Shown here one piece after another: positions 43,736 through 51,299 of a stretch of DNA of 64,000 nt (its first letter is position 1; every line of letters begins with the position of its first letter). The stretch is taken from assembly GCF_000763385.1 (NCBI RefSeq), contig NZ_JQFA01000004.1, positions 1,798,001 through 1,862,000 on the forward strand, written 5' to 3'. Source of the DNA: Leptolyngbya sp. KIOST-1. GTDB taxonomy: Bacteria; Cyanobacteriota; Cyanobacteriia; Phormidesmidales; Phormidesmidaceae. Both the position numbers and the translations under genes were made by a program. The notes beneath the pieces are model-generated. The model was given only the letters and a program-made list of their open reading frames with translations. It did not search any database and was not told where the DNA came from.

Positions 43736-45616
43736 ATGGCACAGTACGACGATTCTCGCAATCCATTTTCAGCTGCCTCGGGCCGACCTGAGGTGAATTC
43801 CCCCTGGGGGGAGTCGGCCCCAGGTAATGCGGCTGGGCGCGGTGGTCTTCAGCTGCCGGGGGAAGCGGGCAATGGCTGGGGTGGTGAGACAGCCCCTCCT
43901 CCGTCCCCCGAGGCGCGGCGGCGCAACCAGTGGCGACAGTTTCAGCACCTGACCCCCGATTTTGGCGTGGCGTCTCCGCCGCCAGAGCCGGTGGTGCGAC
44001 CGGCCCCGCGCAATGCCTCTCTGCCCACATTTAATCGAGGGGCCGCCCCGCTGCCTCAGCAGGGGTCTCAGAGAGCCGCCCAGGTGGCGCCCCAGCCCCC
44101 CCTAAACTCCCCCCAACATCCCCGACCTAATCGCCCGGCTGGGCCGCCGCCGCCCAGCCAGCCAGGGGTGATGCCATTGCAAATGCATCCCCACAGCCTT
44201 CACCCTACCGCCCTCAACCCTGGCGATCCTCGTCCGATCCCAGGGCAGGGCGAGGGGGCTCGCGGCCCAATTCCATCCAATGTCACCCCCCTGCGACCCC
44301 TGCAACGACGCGGGGCAAAACCGATGCCCCAGCGGCCGGCCCCGCGACGGCCCCAGTCTGACCTGTCGGGCGGAGGGATGGCCGACAACGCTCCAGCGCC
44401 GGAGTTGGGAGCCCTGCCCGAGGGGGCACAGCCAACGCGCCGATCGCGGGTAGCTAAGGCCCAGCGCCGACTGGCCAACCCGCCCCTGCCCCTGCTCTAC
44501 CTGATTCGGCTGGTGATTCTGGGCGTTGGGGTGGCGGCGATCGCGGGCACCCTGCTGTCGGTGCTCAGCCCCAGCAATGTGGCCTCCCCCGGCAGTCCTT
44601 CCCCCGCCGCCCAAAGCACCGCCAGGGCAGCGGGCACCCTGGTGCAGGGCAGCGGAGAGACCGTAGCCGATCTGAGGCTGACCAGCGAACTGCCCCGCCT
44701 CAGCGGTGAACTGGGGCAGTTAGCCACCCTCACCCCTGGCCTCACCCCCGTGGCCTTTGCCGTCGACCTGGACTCCGGCCAGTACGTCGATCTGAACGGG
44801 GCGGAACCGGTGGCGGCGGCCAGCACCATCAAAGTCCCGATTTTGGTGGCGTTTTTGCAGCAGGTGGATGCGGGCACCCTGGCCCTCAACCAGTCGCTGA
44901 TGCTGCAGGAGGAGCACCTGGCGGGCGGCTCAGGCACCATGCGCGGCGAGGCCGTGGGCACGGAGTACACCGCTCTGGAAGTGGCCACTCGCATGATTGT
45001 AGCCAGCGACAACACCGCTACCAACATGATGATTGCGGCCCTGGGCGGCACTGCGGCGCTCAACCAGACCTTCACCGGGTGGGGGCTGGAGCACACCCTG
45101 CTGCGCAACCCCCTGCCCGACCTGGATGGGACCAATACCACCAGCGCCAAAGACCTGGCCCTGATCATGGCCCTGATCGATCAGGGCGGGCTGCTGACGC
45201 CGCGATCGCGCGATCGCCTGTTTAGCATCATGCAGCGCACCGAAAACATCAGTCTGATTCCCTCCGGCATTGGCGACAAATCGCTCACGGCCCACAAGAC
45301 CGGCGATATCGGCAGCCTGCTGGGGGACGTGGCCCTGGTCGACGTGCCCAACGGCAAGCGTTACACCCTGGCCCTGCTAGTGCAGCGCCCCACCAACGAC
45401 GGTCGCGCCAGCGAGCTGATTCGCCGCATGACCGAAGTCGTGCACACGGAGATGGCCCAGCCCGTAGCTCCCGTGGGCAATCCTACCCTCGCCCCCATGG
45501 GCACCTCCCCCGAGGCCGAAAGCCCCTACACCCTGGAGGAACCCAGTAGCGTGGAGCCAATCAACGTAAATCCGTCCCAACGGGTTCCCGCCCGTGATGA
45601 AATTCCGCCGGGCTAG
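43736..45616 (+). CDS. membrane-anchored class A beta-lactamase-fold serine hydrolase
   Basis: From the ATG at 43736 the protein is 626 residues. The first about 240 are Pro/Arg/Gln-rich and disordered; a membrane helix follows (LIRLVILGVGVAAIAGTLLSVL), placing the rest in the periplasm. The catalytic domain has the SxxK motif STIK (Ser363, Lys366), SDN (424-426) and KTG (521-523). The region equivalent to the class A omega loop reads LLRNPLPDLDGTNTTS, where the deacylating Glu166 is replaced (Leu by my alignment). That suggests a penicillin-binding, carboxypeptidase-like or inactive role rather than antibiotic hydrolysis. The C-terminus is acidic and Pro-rich. A GTG at 43727 would add three residues. 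It may be co-transcribed with the two preceding genes. Confidence 0.82.
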   Translation: MAQYDDSRNPFSAASGRPEVNSPWGESAPGNAAGRGGLQLPGEAGNGWGGETAPPPSPEARRRNQWRQFQHLTPDFGVASPPPEPVVRPAPRNASLPTFNRGAAPLPQQGSQRAAQVAPQPPLNSPQHPRPNRPAGPPPPSQPGVMPLQMHPHSLHPTALNPGDPRPIPGQGEGARGPIPSNVTPLRPLQRRGAKPMPQRPAPRRPQSDLSGGGMADNAPAPELGALPEGAQPTRRSRVAKAQRRLANPPLPLLYLIRLVILGVGVAAIAGTLLSVLSPSNVASPGSPSPAAQSTARAAGTLVQGSGETVADLRLTSELPRLSGELGQLATLTPGLTPVAFAVDLDSGQYVDLNGAEPVAAASTIKVPILVAFLQQVDAGTLALNQSLMLQEEHLAGGSGTMRGEAVGTEYTALEVATRMIVASDNTATNMMIAALGGTAALNQTFTGWGLEHTLLRNPLPDLDGTNTTSAKDLALIMALIDQGGLLTPRSRDRLFSIMQRTENISLIPSGIGDKSLTAHKTGDIGSLLGDVALVDVPNGKRYTLALLVQRPTNDGRASELIRRMTEVVHTEMAQPVAPVGNPTLAPMGTSPEAESPYTLEEPSSVEPINVNPSQRVPARDEIPPG

Positions 45617-45667
45617 TACCGTTACGCGCTGTCCAGTGCAGCGTCAAAGCTAAAAATTAGGGTTCCC

Positions 45668-45743
45668 GTAGGGTGGGTAAAGCGGAGCGCAACCCAACGG
45701 CAATTGGCCTTGTTGGGTTCTGCTAGCGGGCCACCCAACCTAC
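45668..45743. repeat. MITE-like palindromic repeat, complete copy
   Basis: Outer arms GTAGGGTGGGT (45668-45678) and ACCCAACCTAC (45733-45743) pair with one mismatch; inner arms AACCCAAC (45691-45698) and GTTGGGTT (45712-45719) pair perfectly around a loop with GGCAATTGGCC. A truncated relative lies at 37053-37111. It falls in the gap between two convergent genes. Confidence 0.65.
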
Positions 45744-45809
45744 AAGCTAGGCGATGGTTATCACCACTACGCGGAATTCAAGCTGTCCCGGCTATCCCCT
45801 GAACAGGGA

Positions 45810-46574
45810 TCAGTACATGAACCGCTCGTGACGAACCACCTCCTGGTTCTCCAGCTGGTTGTAGCTGCCGCTGGTGATTTGATACACCGCCAGCGTGTCG
45901 TTGTTGATGTGGTACTGGTAGTTACCGTTGATGGCAATGTAAGTCCCCTGCACCTGGCGCACGTCGGCTGTGCTCAGGGTTTCATTGTTGGTCTTGTTGA
46001 TGCCGATGTAGCTCAGCCCCTGGGGGGTCTGGCACAGGTGAATGGTGAAAGACTTGGTTTCGAAGAAAGCTTCGGGACGATAGTTGCTGCCGCAGGGACC
46101 GGTGCCGATGTCAGGGGCTGTGCCGGGGGCGGAGGCCATTTCTGCGACGGGGGCCGCACTGGCGGTCTGCCCGCTGATGTCAACAAAGTCGCCGCGCACC
46201 CAGCCCTCCGCCTCCGACTGAACAAACTTGACGTAGTACCAGCTAAAACCCCCTTCGCCCTCGGCCAGCCGCAGCAGGGTGACGACGTCCCCGCCCTGGC
46301 CCTGGCCCTGGGCCGTTGCCTGGGTCGTAGGCTGCGATCGCAGGTTGATCCGCGCCCCCTCCGACTGTGTGATCAGCTGAGCGGTGCGGGTAGGACTAAT
46401 AGCCGTTGAGCGAAAGCCGCCAGCGTCCACAGTCTCAGCACCAGCGGCAGCTTCGATCCCGTTCTCCTCGCCCGGCGGTTCAACCGCTGCGGACGGATCA
46501 GAATTACCGCCGCGATTGCAGCCCCCCAACACCAGCACCAACCCAACCCACAGCAGCCACCTGGACGACTTCAT
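45810..46574 (-). CDS. predicted lipoprotein with SH3-like domain
   Basis: A 254-residue lipoprotein. A short signal peptide (SSRWLLWVGLVLVLGGC) ends in the lipobox LGGC at residue 19. A polar linker (about 20-65) leads to a bacterial SH3-like domain (INLRSQPTTQATAQGQGQGG, VVTLLRLAEG, WYYVKFVQSEAEGWVRGDFV), typical of cell-wall-associated proteins. The C-terminal about 90 residues form a separate domain of unknown type (FETKSFTIHLCQTPQGLSYI, AINGNYQYHINNDTLAVYQI), similar to small secreted cyanobacterial domains. The gene stands alone on the minus strand between a palindromic repeat and the methyltransferase pair. A cell-envelope role is inferred from the lipobox and SH3 domain. Confidence 0.82.
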   Translation of the reverse strand: MKSSRWLLWVGLVLVLGGCNRGGNSDPSAAVEPPGEENGIEAAAGAETVDAGGFRSTAISPTRTAQLITQSEGARINLRSQPTTQATAQGQGQGGDVVTLLRLAEGEGGFSWYYVKFVQSEAEGWVRGDFVDISGQTASAAPVAEMASAPGTAPDIGTGPCGSNYRPEAFFETKSFTIHLCQTPQGLSYIGINKTNNETLSTADVRQVQGTYIAINGNYQYHINNDTLAVYQITSGSYNQLENQEVVRHERFMY

Positions 46575-46728
46575 ACCTCACCCTCCGACCCCAGTCGCCG
46601 CCAATAGTAGCGCAGAAGCGCGAAGACGTGAGGCCTGAAAACGGGGAAGCGATGCATTACGGCCCAAAGCCAGGATCTGTCAGATTTGGCGCAATTTGCC
46701 AGGCCCCCAACACACCCCATGCAAATCT

Positions 46729-46782
46729 CACCCACTCACCTACCCACCCACCCATCCACCCATCCACCCATCTACCCATCCC
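46729..46782. repeat. CCCA/CATC low-complexity tract overlapping a gene end
   Basis: Tetranucleotide-like runs (CCCACCCACCCATCCACCCA) extend over the 3' end of the methyltransferase gene. Similar to the tract at 6725-6834. Confidence 0.65.
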
Positions 46783-47482
46783 ACTTCACCTTAAACAGTC
46801 GAAACAGCTCATAATCCCGGCTCGACACCACCCGCGCCCCCTCCGCTTTGACCAGCGCCGGCCAGCGATCGAGGTCCTCCAGGTAGACTTCGGCCCCCAG
46901 GTAGGTTTCGAGAATGGCCCAGGGTTCGGCCAGATCGGCCTCGGGGTTGAGGGCATCGAACAGAAACCAGCCGCCGGGTTTGAGAACTTTTTTCACCTGC
47001 TGCAGCACCGTGGCCCAGTAGTCGGCGGGGTAGTAGCAGCTGACCCCCGTGGCGATCGCCATATCAAACGAGTGCGGCTCGTACTCCAGCCGGTGGGCCG
47101 GGGCCTGGGTCACGCCCTTAAACAGCTTGGAGTTGAGCTGGGGGCCGCGGGAAGTCAGCGCCTGACAGGCCACCGGGCTGATCTCATGGCCGTAGAACAG
47201 GGCCTCCCACTCACGCCAGGGGTAGATCAAAAAACTGATGCCGCAGCCAATGTCGAGGCAGCGATCGCGCTTGCGGGGTTTCACCCCCTCCCAAAACGGG
47301 GTCGAGATCCGGGGCGTCAGCGTGCCCGCAATCCAGTCCTGGAAGACGGGCATCTCTTCCACCTCCGGGGGCAAGTCGAAGGCTTTGCCGCTAAATTCCT
47401 GGTCGTAGCGCCGGGCCACGGCCTGAAGCTGCGCTCCCCAGGGGGAGGGATCACTCAGGCGGCCAATTCCCTCGCCTTTCAT
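46772..47482 (-). CDS. class I SAM-dependent methyltransferase
   Basis: A 236-residue soluble protein with the SAM-binding motif I CLDIGCGISFLIYPW (about 74-88), a post-I acidic region (GHEISP), motif IV-like DMAIATGVSCYYPADY and LKPGGWFLFDALNPEA. These fit a Rossmann-type small-molecule or lipid methyltransferase; substrate unknown. The start is fixed at 47482 because its ATG overlaps the stop of the upstream miniprotein gene (ATGA), implying translational coupling. The N-terminus (MKGEGIGRLSDPSPWGAQ) lacks homology to typical targeting signals. The 3' end overlaps a low-complexity repeat tract. Confidence 0.85.
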   Translation of the reverse strand: MKGEGIGRLSDPSPWGAQLQAVARRYDQEFSGKAFDLPPEVEEMPVFQDWIAGTLTPRISTPFWEGVKPRKRDRCLDIGCGISFLIYPWREWEALFYGHEISPVACQALTSRGPQLNSKLFKGVTQAPAHRLEYEPHSFDMAIATGVSCYYPADYWATVLQQVKKVLKPGGWFLFDALNPEADLAEPWAILETYLGAEVYLEDLDRWPALVKAEGARVVSSRDYELFRLFKVKWDG

Positions 47483-47661
47483 CCCCGCAGGGCCCGGCTG
47501 AAGTTTTCGCGGTAGGACTTGTTGAGGGCCAGAAACAGCGGCCACAGCAGCGTGAACTTCAGCCTGCCCTCGCTAAAGTTGGTGCGGTTGAACCCGGTCC
47601 AAAACTTAAAGGCCCCGCCGCCGTAGATACCGGCCAACAAAAGCACGATCAATGTACTCAT
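47479..47661 (-). CDS. membrane miniprotein coupled to the methyltransferase
   Basis: A 60-residue protein from the ATG at 47661, with AAGGAG seven bases upstream. One N-terminal membrane helix (STLIVLLLAGIYGGGAFKFW) is followed by a basic amphipathic part (FNRTNFSEGRLKFTLLWPLF, SYRENFSRALRG). The stop TGA overlaps the methyltransferase ATG, so the two are translated together. It could recruit the methyltransferase to the membrane; that is a guess. I do not know a characterised family member. Confidence 0.78.
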   Translation of the reverse strand: MSTLIVLLLAGIYGGGAFKFWTGFNRTNFSEGRLKFTLLWPLFLALNKSYRENFSRALRG

Positions 47662-48000
47662 AGTCACTGCTCCTTCCTACCCGGGTCACCTATGCTTCTA
47701 CAATACCAACGTTGCTCCCGGTTGGTGGCCCGCCGGGGCCGCTATTTCCACCGTACGGATGGATCATCCAGGGCGGGCTACGCACACCGTAGCCCGATAC
47801 AGATCCCACCTCCGATAGAGATAGATCGAGTGTATTTACTCTAATCTATCCTCGGACAGGGCAGGGGCGATGTAACGTAATAGATGCCCTGGAGGTAATG
47901 TCCCTGTAGATATAAAAATCGGTTTGATGCTTAGGTAGTGCTCCGCCGTTGGGCGGAGACGCCATCGGGAAAACGTGTTTTAAAGCAGGAAGGAGACGAT
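47662..48000. other. 339-base divergent gap with a perfect hairpin
   Basis: CGGGCTACG (47774-47782) and CGTAGCCCG (47788-47796) form a perfect stem with the 5-base loop CACAC. As the flanking genes diverge, this is more likely regulatory or a repeat than a terminator. An AT-rich segment (TAGATATAAAAATCGG, about 47909-47924) may hold a promoter for the gene at 48001. No gene is seen. Confidence 0.5.
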
Positions 48001-50532
48001 ATGCGAGCAGTTCTAATGGCAGGTGGTTCAGGAACGCGACTGCGACCACTGACCTGTGACTTGCCCAAGCCAATGGTGCCCATTCTCAATCGGCCCATTG
48101 CCGAACACATTGTCAACCTGCTGAAGCGCAACGGCATTACCGAGATCATTGCCACGCTCCACTACCTGCCCGACGTCATGCGGAACTATTTTGGCGATGG
48201 GCGCGACTTTGGCGTGCAGATGACCTATGCCGTGGAGGAGGACCAACCCCTGGGGACGGCGGGCTGCGTCAAAAATATTGCCGATCTGCTCAACGATACG
48301 TTTCTCGTCATCAGCGGCGACAGCGTCACCGACTTTGACCTCAAAGCCGCCATTCAGTACCACCGTCAGATGGGGTCTAAGGCGACCCTGGTGCTGACCC
48401 GAGTGCCGAACCCCATCGAGTTTGGGGTGGTGATTACCGACAACGAAGGGCGCATTCAGCGGTTTTTAGAGAAGCCCTCCACCAGCGAAATTTTTTCCGA
48501 CACGGTCAACACCGGCACCTACATTCTCGAACCCGAGGTGCTGGACTACCTGCCCGCCAACGAAGAGTCTGACTTCTCCAAAGACCTGTTTCCGCTGCTG
48601 CTGGAGAAAGGCGAGCCCATGTTTGGCTACGTCGCCGACGGCTACTGGTGCGATGTGGGCCACCTGGAGGCCTACCGCGAGGCCCAGTACGACGCGCTGC
48701 ACCGCAAAGTTGTGATCGATTATGCGTATCCTGAGACATCTTCAGACGTTTGGATCGGAGACAATACCCAGATAGATTCATCGGTTCAGATCCACCCGCC
48801 GGTGATGATCGGCAACAACTGCCGGATTGGCGCGCGCACCGTGCTCGAACCCGGTACGGTAATCGGCGACAACGTCACCATCGGCTGCGACGCCGACCTC
48901 AAACGACCGATCGTTTGGAATGGAGCCATTGTGGGGGATGAGACGCACCTGCGGGCGTGCAGCATCGCCCGGGGGGCACGGGTCGACCGTCGCTCTCACG
49001 TGCTGGAGGGAGCGGTGATTGGTCCTCTATCGACGGTCGGGGAGGAAGCCCAAATTAGCCCTGGCGTGCGGGTCTGGCCGAGCAAGCAAATTGAGTCAGG
49101 TGCAACGTTGAACATTAACCTCATCTGGGGCAATACCGCCCAGCGCAATCTGTTTGGCCAGCGGGGTGTAGCCGGACTGGCCAACATTGACATTACCCCC
49201 GAGTTTGCGGTCAAGCTGGGGGCGGCCTACGGGTCTACCCTTAAGCCGGGCTCCCACGTCACCGTGTCGCGGGACCAGCGCAGTATTTCGCGCATGGTGT
49301 CGCGATCGCTGATTGCGGGCCTGATGTCGGTCGGGGTCAACGTGCAGAACCTGGAGGCGACGGCGATTCCGGTCGCCCGCAGCGTACTGGCCCAGATGGG
49401 CGTGGCTGGGGGGGTCCACGTGCGGCTGCACCCCGATCGCCCCGACTACGTGCTGATTGAGTTCTTCGACGAGCACGGCATCGACATCCCCAAGGGTAAA
49501 GAGAAAAAGATTGAGGGGGCCTACTTCAAAGAAGACCTGAGGCGATCGCCCATCCACGAGATCGGCACCGTCACCTACCCCACCGGGGTGGTTTCCACCT
49601 ACACCACCGCCTTTGAGAAACACCTCAATGTGGAGGCCGTAACCAACAGCCAGGCCAAGGTGGTGATCGACTACCTCTACGCCGTCTCCGGGGCGGTGCT
49701 GCCGCAAATTTTGGGCAAGTTCGACTGCGATGCGGTGGTGCTCAACGCCAGCCTGCGCCAGATGGCCCTCTCCAACGACGAGCAGGAGATGATGCTGGGA
49801 CAGCTGGGCCAGGTGGTGCAGTCGCTGCGGGCCACCTTTGGGGCCCAGGTGTCGGCCAACGGGGAGCAGCTGATCCTGGTGGATGAGGTGGGCACCCGCA
49901 TTCGCGGCGAAGTGCTGACCGCCCTGATGGCCCACATGATGCTGACCACCCACCCCCGCGGCACGCTGGTGGTGCCGGTGCACACCTCCGGGGCAATCGA
50001 GCACATCGCCCGCCGCCACGACGGCCAGGTGATTCGCACCAAGGCCAACCCCACCGCCCTGATGGAGGCCTGCCAGACCAACCCCAACGTGGTGCTGGGC
50101 GGCAGCGGCGAAATGGGCTTTATCTTCCCCGAGCTGCACCCTGGCTTCGACGCCATGTTCTGCATCGCCAAGCTGATCGAGCTGCTGACCGTGCAGCAGC
50201 GATCGCTGGGCCAGATCTGGTCCGAGCTGCCCCGGATGGCCTACCGCATGCAGACCCTGCGCTGCCCCTGGACGGTGAAGGGGGCGCTGATGCGCTACCT
50301 GGTGGAAGAAAACCCGCCGGAGCGCCTGGAGCTGATCGACGGTGTCAAGATTTTGGGCGACAGCCCCGACGACTGGGTACTGGTGCTGCCCGATGCCGGC
50401 GAGCCCCTGGTGCACATCTACGGCAACAGCGCCAACCGCGAATGGCTCGACTGCACCCTGGTCAAGTACCAGCAGCATGTGCAAAACTTCATCGAGAAGG
50501 AACAGGGGATCAAGGAGACCATGCCGCTATGA
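48001..50532 (+). CDS. mannose-1-phosphate guanylyltransferase-type / phosphomannomutase-like fusion
   Basis: An 843-residue fusion found in cyanobacteria. The N-terminal nucleotidyltransferase has GGSGTRLRPLT (8-18) and Lys23 in LPKPM, then VISGDSVTDFDL, all intact; it should make a nucleotide sugar, probably GDP-mannose or similar. A hexapeptide left-handed beta helix follows (about 250-370, VWIGDNTQIDSSVQIHPPVM). The C-terminal half is phosphohexomutase-like but degenerate. Where active enzymes have the phospho-serine loop TASHNP it reads VRLHPD (474-479), and the metal loop DxDxDR is not recognisable (FDCDAVVLNASL). So mutase activity is doubtful. The ATG at 48001 is supported by AAGGAG eight bases upstream. 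Its stop overlaps the SSB start (ATGA). Confidence 0.9.
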   Translation: MRAVLMAGGSGTRLRPLTCDLPKPMVPILNRPIAEHIVNLLKRNGITEIIATLHYLPDVMRNYFGDGRDFGVQMTYAVEEDQPLGTAGCVKNIADLLNDTFLVISGDSVTDFDLKAAIQYHRQMGSKATLVLTRVPNPIEFGVVITDNEGRIQRFLEKPSTSEIFSDTVNTGTYILEPEVLDYLPANEESDFSKDLFPLLLEKGEPMFGYVADGYWCDVGHLEAYREAQYDALHRKVVIDYAYPETSSDVWIGDNTQIDSSVQIHPPVMIGNNCRIGARTVLEPGTVIGDNVTIGCDADLKRPIVWNGAIVGDETHLRACSIARGARVDRRSHVLEGAVIGPLSTVGEEAQISPGVRVWPSKQIESGATLNINLIWGNTAQRNLFGQRGVAGLANIDITPEFAVKLGAAYGSTLKPGSHVTVSRDQRSISRMVSRSLIAGLMSVGVNVQNLEATAIPVARSVLAQMGVAGGVHVRLHPDRPDYVLIEFFDEHGIDIPKGKEKKIEGAYFKEDLRRSPIHEIGTVTYPTGVVSTYTTAFEKHLNVEAVTNSQAKVVIDYLYAVSGAVLPQILGKFDCDAVVLNASLRQMALSNDEQEMMLGQLGQVVQSLRATFGAQVSANGEQLILVDEVGTRIRGEVLTALMAHMMLTTHPRGTLVVPVHTSGAIEHIARRHDGQVIRTKANPTALMEACQTNPNVVLGGSGEMGFIFPELHPGFDAMFCIAKLIELLTVQQRSLGQIWSELPRMAYRMQTLRCPWTVKGALMRYLVEENPPERLELIDGVKILGDSPDDWVLVLPDAGEPLVHIYGNSANREWLDCTLVKYQQHVQNFIEKEQGIKETMPL

Positions 50533-50981
50533 ACAATTGCCTGCTGATGGCCGAGATCGTGCAGTCGCCTCAGCTGCGCTACACCTCCGACAACCAGACG
50601 CCCGTGGCCGAATTTGTGGTCCAGTTTCCGGGCCTGAAGGAGGGCGACCCCTCCTCCCAGATGAAGGTGGTGGGCTGGGGCAACCTGGCCCAGGACATTC
50701 AGGCCCAGTACCAGGCGGGTCAGCGGGTACTGCTGGAGGGGCGTCTGGCCATGAACGTGGTCGACAATCCCCAGGGCTACAAAGAAAAGCAGGTCGAAAT
50801 GACGGTGCAGCGCATCTACAGCGTTGGGGACCTGAACACCGCCCCTATGGCCCCCCCGGCCGCCGCGGCACCTCCGGCGGCCACCCCCAGTCCGGCGGCC
50901 TCTCGCCCGCCCGCTGCCCGGCCTACCCCACCCCCCAGCACCGCCGAACCCGCCCCCAGCTACGACGACATACCGTTCTGA
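50529..50981 (+). CDS. ssb: single-stranded DNA-binding protein
   Basis: SSB coats single-stranded DNA during replication and repair and recruits partners through its acidic tip. The 150-residue protein has an N-terminal OB fold (MNNCLLMAEIVQSPQLRYTS, VAEFVVQFPG, MKVVGWGNLAQDIQAQ, VLLEGRLAMN), an Ala/Pro-rich linker (about 108-140) and the classic C-terminal tip DDIPF. The Trp in VVGWG matches the family. The ATG overlaps the stop of the nucleotidyltransferase fusion (ATGA), an odd operon partner. Cyanobacteria often have more than one SSB, so this may not be the only copy. A palindromic repeat and MITE-like element follow the gene. Confidence 0.9.
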   Translation: MNNCLLMAEIVQSPQLRYTSDNQTPVAEFVVQFPGLKEGDPSSQMKVVGWGNLAQDIQAQYQAGQRVLLEGRLAMNVVDNPQGYKEKQVEMTVQRIYSVGDLNTAPMAPPAAAAPPAATPSPAASRPPAARPTPPPSTAEPAPSYDDIPF

Positions 50982-50991
50982 TCAACGCATA

Positions 50992-51069
50992 GCGATGGCC
51001 ATTGCGCTTAGGGCATTGGCCTCTTCCAAAGGCAAAAGCTGGAGCGGCGCAATGGCCTATAGCCATCGC
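50992..51069. repeat. inverted repeat after ssb
   Basis: GCGATGGC (50992-50999) pairs with GCCATCGC (51062-51069), and CATTGCGC (51000-51007) with GCGCAATG (51047-51054), with a 7-base bulge on the right. Motifs of the same sort (CGCAATGGCTATA) recur near 34780. It may terminate the ssb transcript or be a dispersed palindromic repeat. Confidence 0.55.
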
Positions 51070-51205
51070 GGCGTTGCTGAATGCAGGTATGATATGCCCC
51101 CCAATTCGGGGGGTCGAAATCTCAAAGTCCCCCAGAATTGGGGAATTTTAGGGGACGACGAAAGGACGTCAAGTTTACAGATTCATTACTCAACTCAGCA
51201 ACGCC
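51070..51205. mobile_element. MITE-like element, 136 bases
   Basis: Terminal inverted repeats GGCGTTGCTGA (51070-51080) and TCAGCAACGCC (51195-51205) are perfect. Inside are CCCCCC-AATTC-GGGGGG (51097-51113) and GTCCCC/GGGGAC arms (51127-51132, 51151-51156). It has no coding capacity and fits a miniature inverted-repeat element or a decayed insertion-sequence end. It fills much of the 318-base gap between ssb and the permease gene. Confidence 0.65.
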
Positions 51206-51299
51206 AATTTGTTCAGGGGCAAACCGCCGTTTGCCCCGACGAGAGGCGTTCATATTGTGATTCATCCCTGTGTTCAGCACCACGGGCACAACCGTTTCC

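Noticed and set aside
43736-45616. Antibiotic-resistance beta-lactamase
   Set aside because: The class A catalytic glutamate is not present in the aligned omega loop, and the protein has a long cytosolic tail and membrane anchor unlike secreted beta-lactamases.
49096-50484. 462-residue minus-strand open frame opposite the nucleotidyltransferase fusion
   Set aside because: It is antisense to a recognised protein throughout and shows His/Gln/Gly-rich shadow composition.
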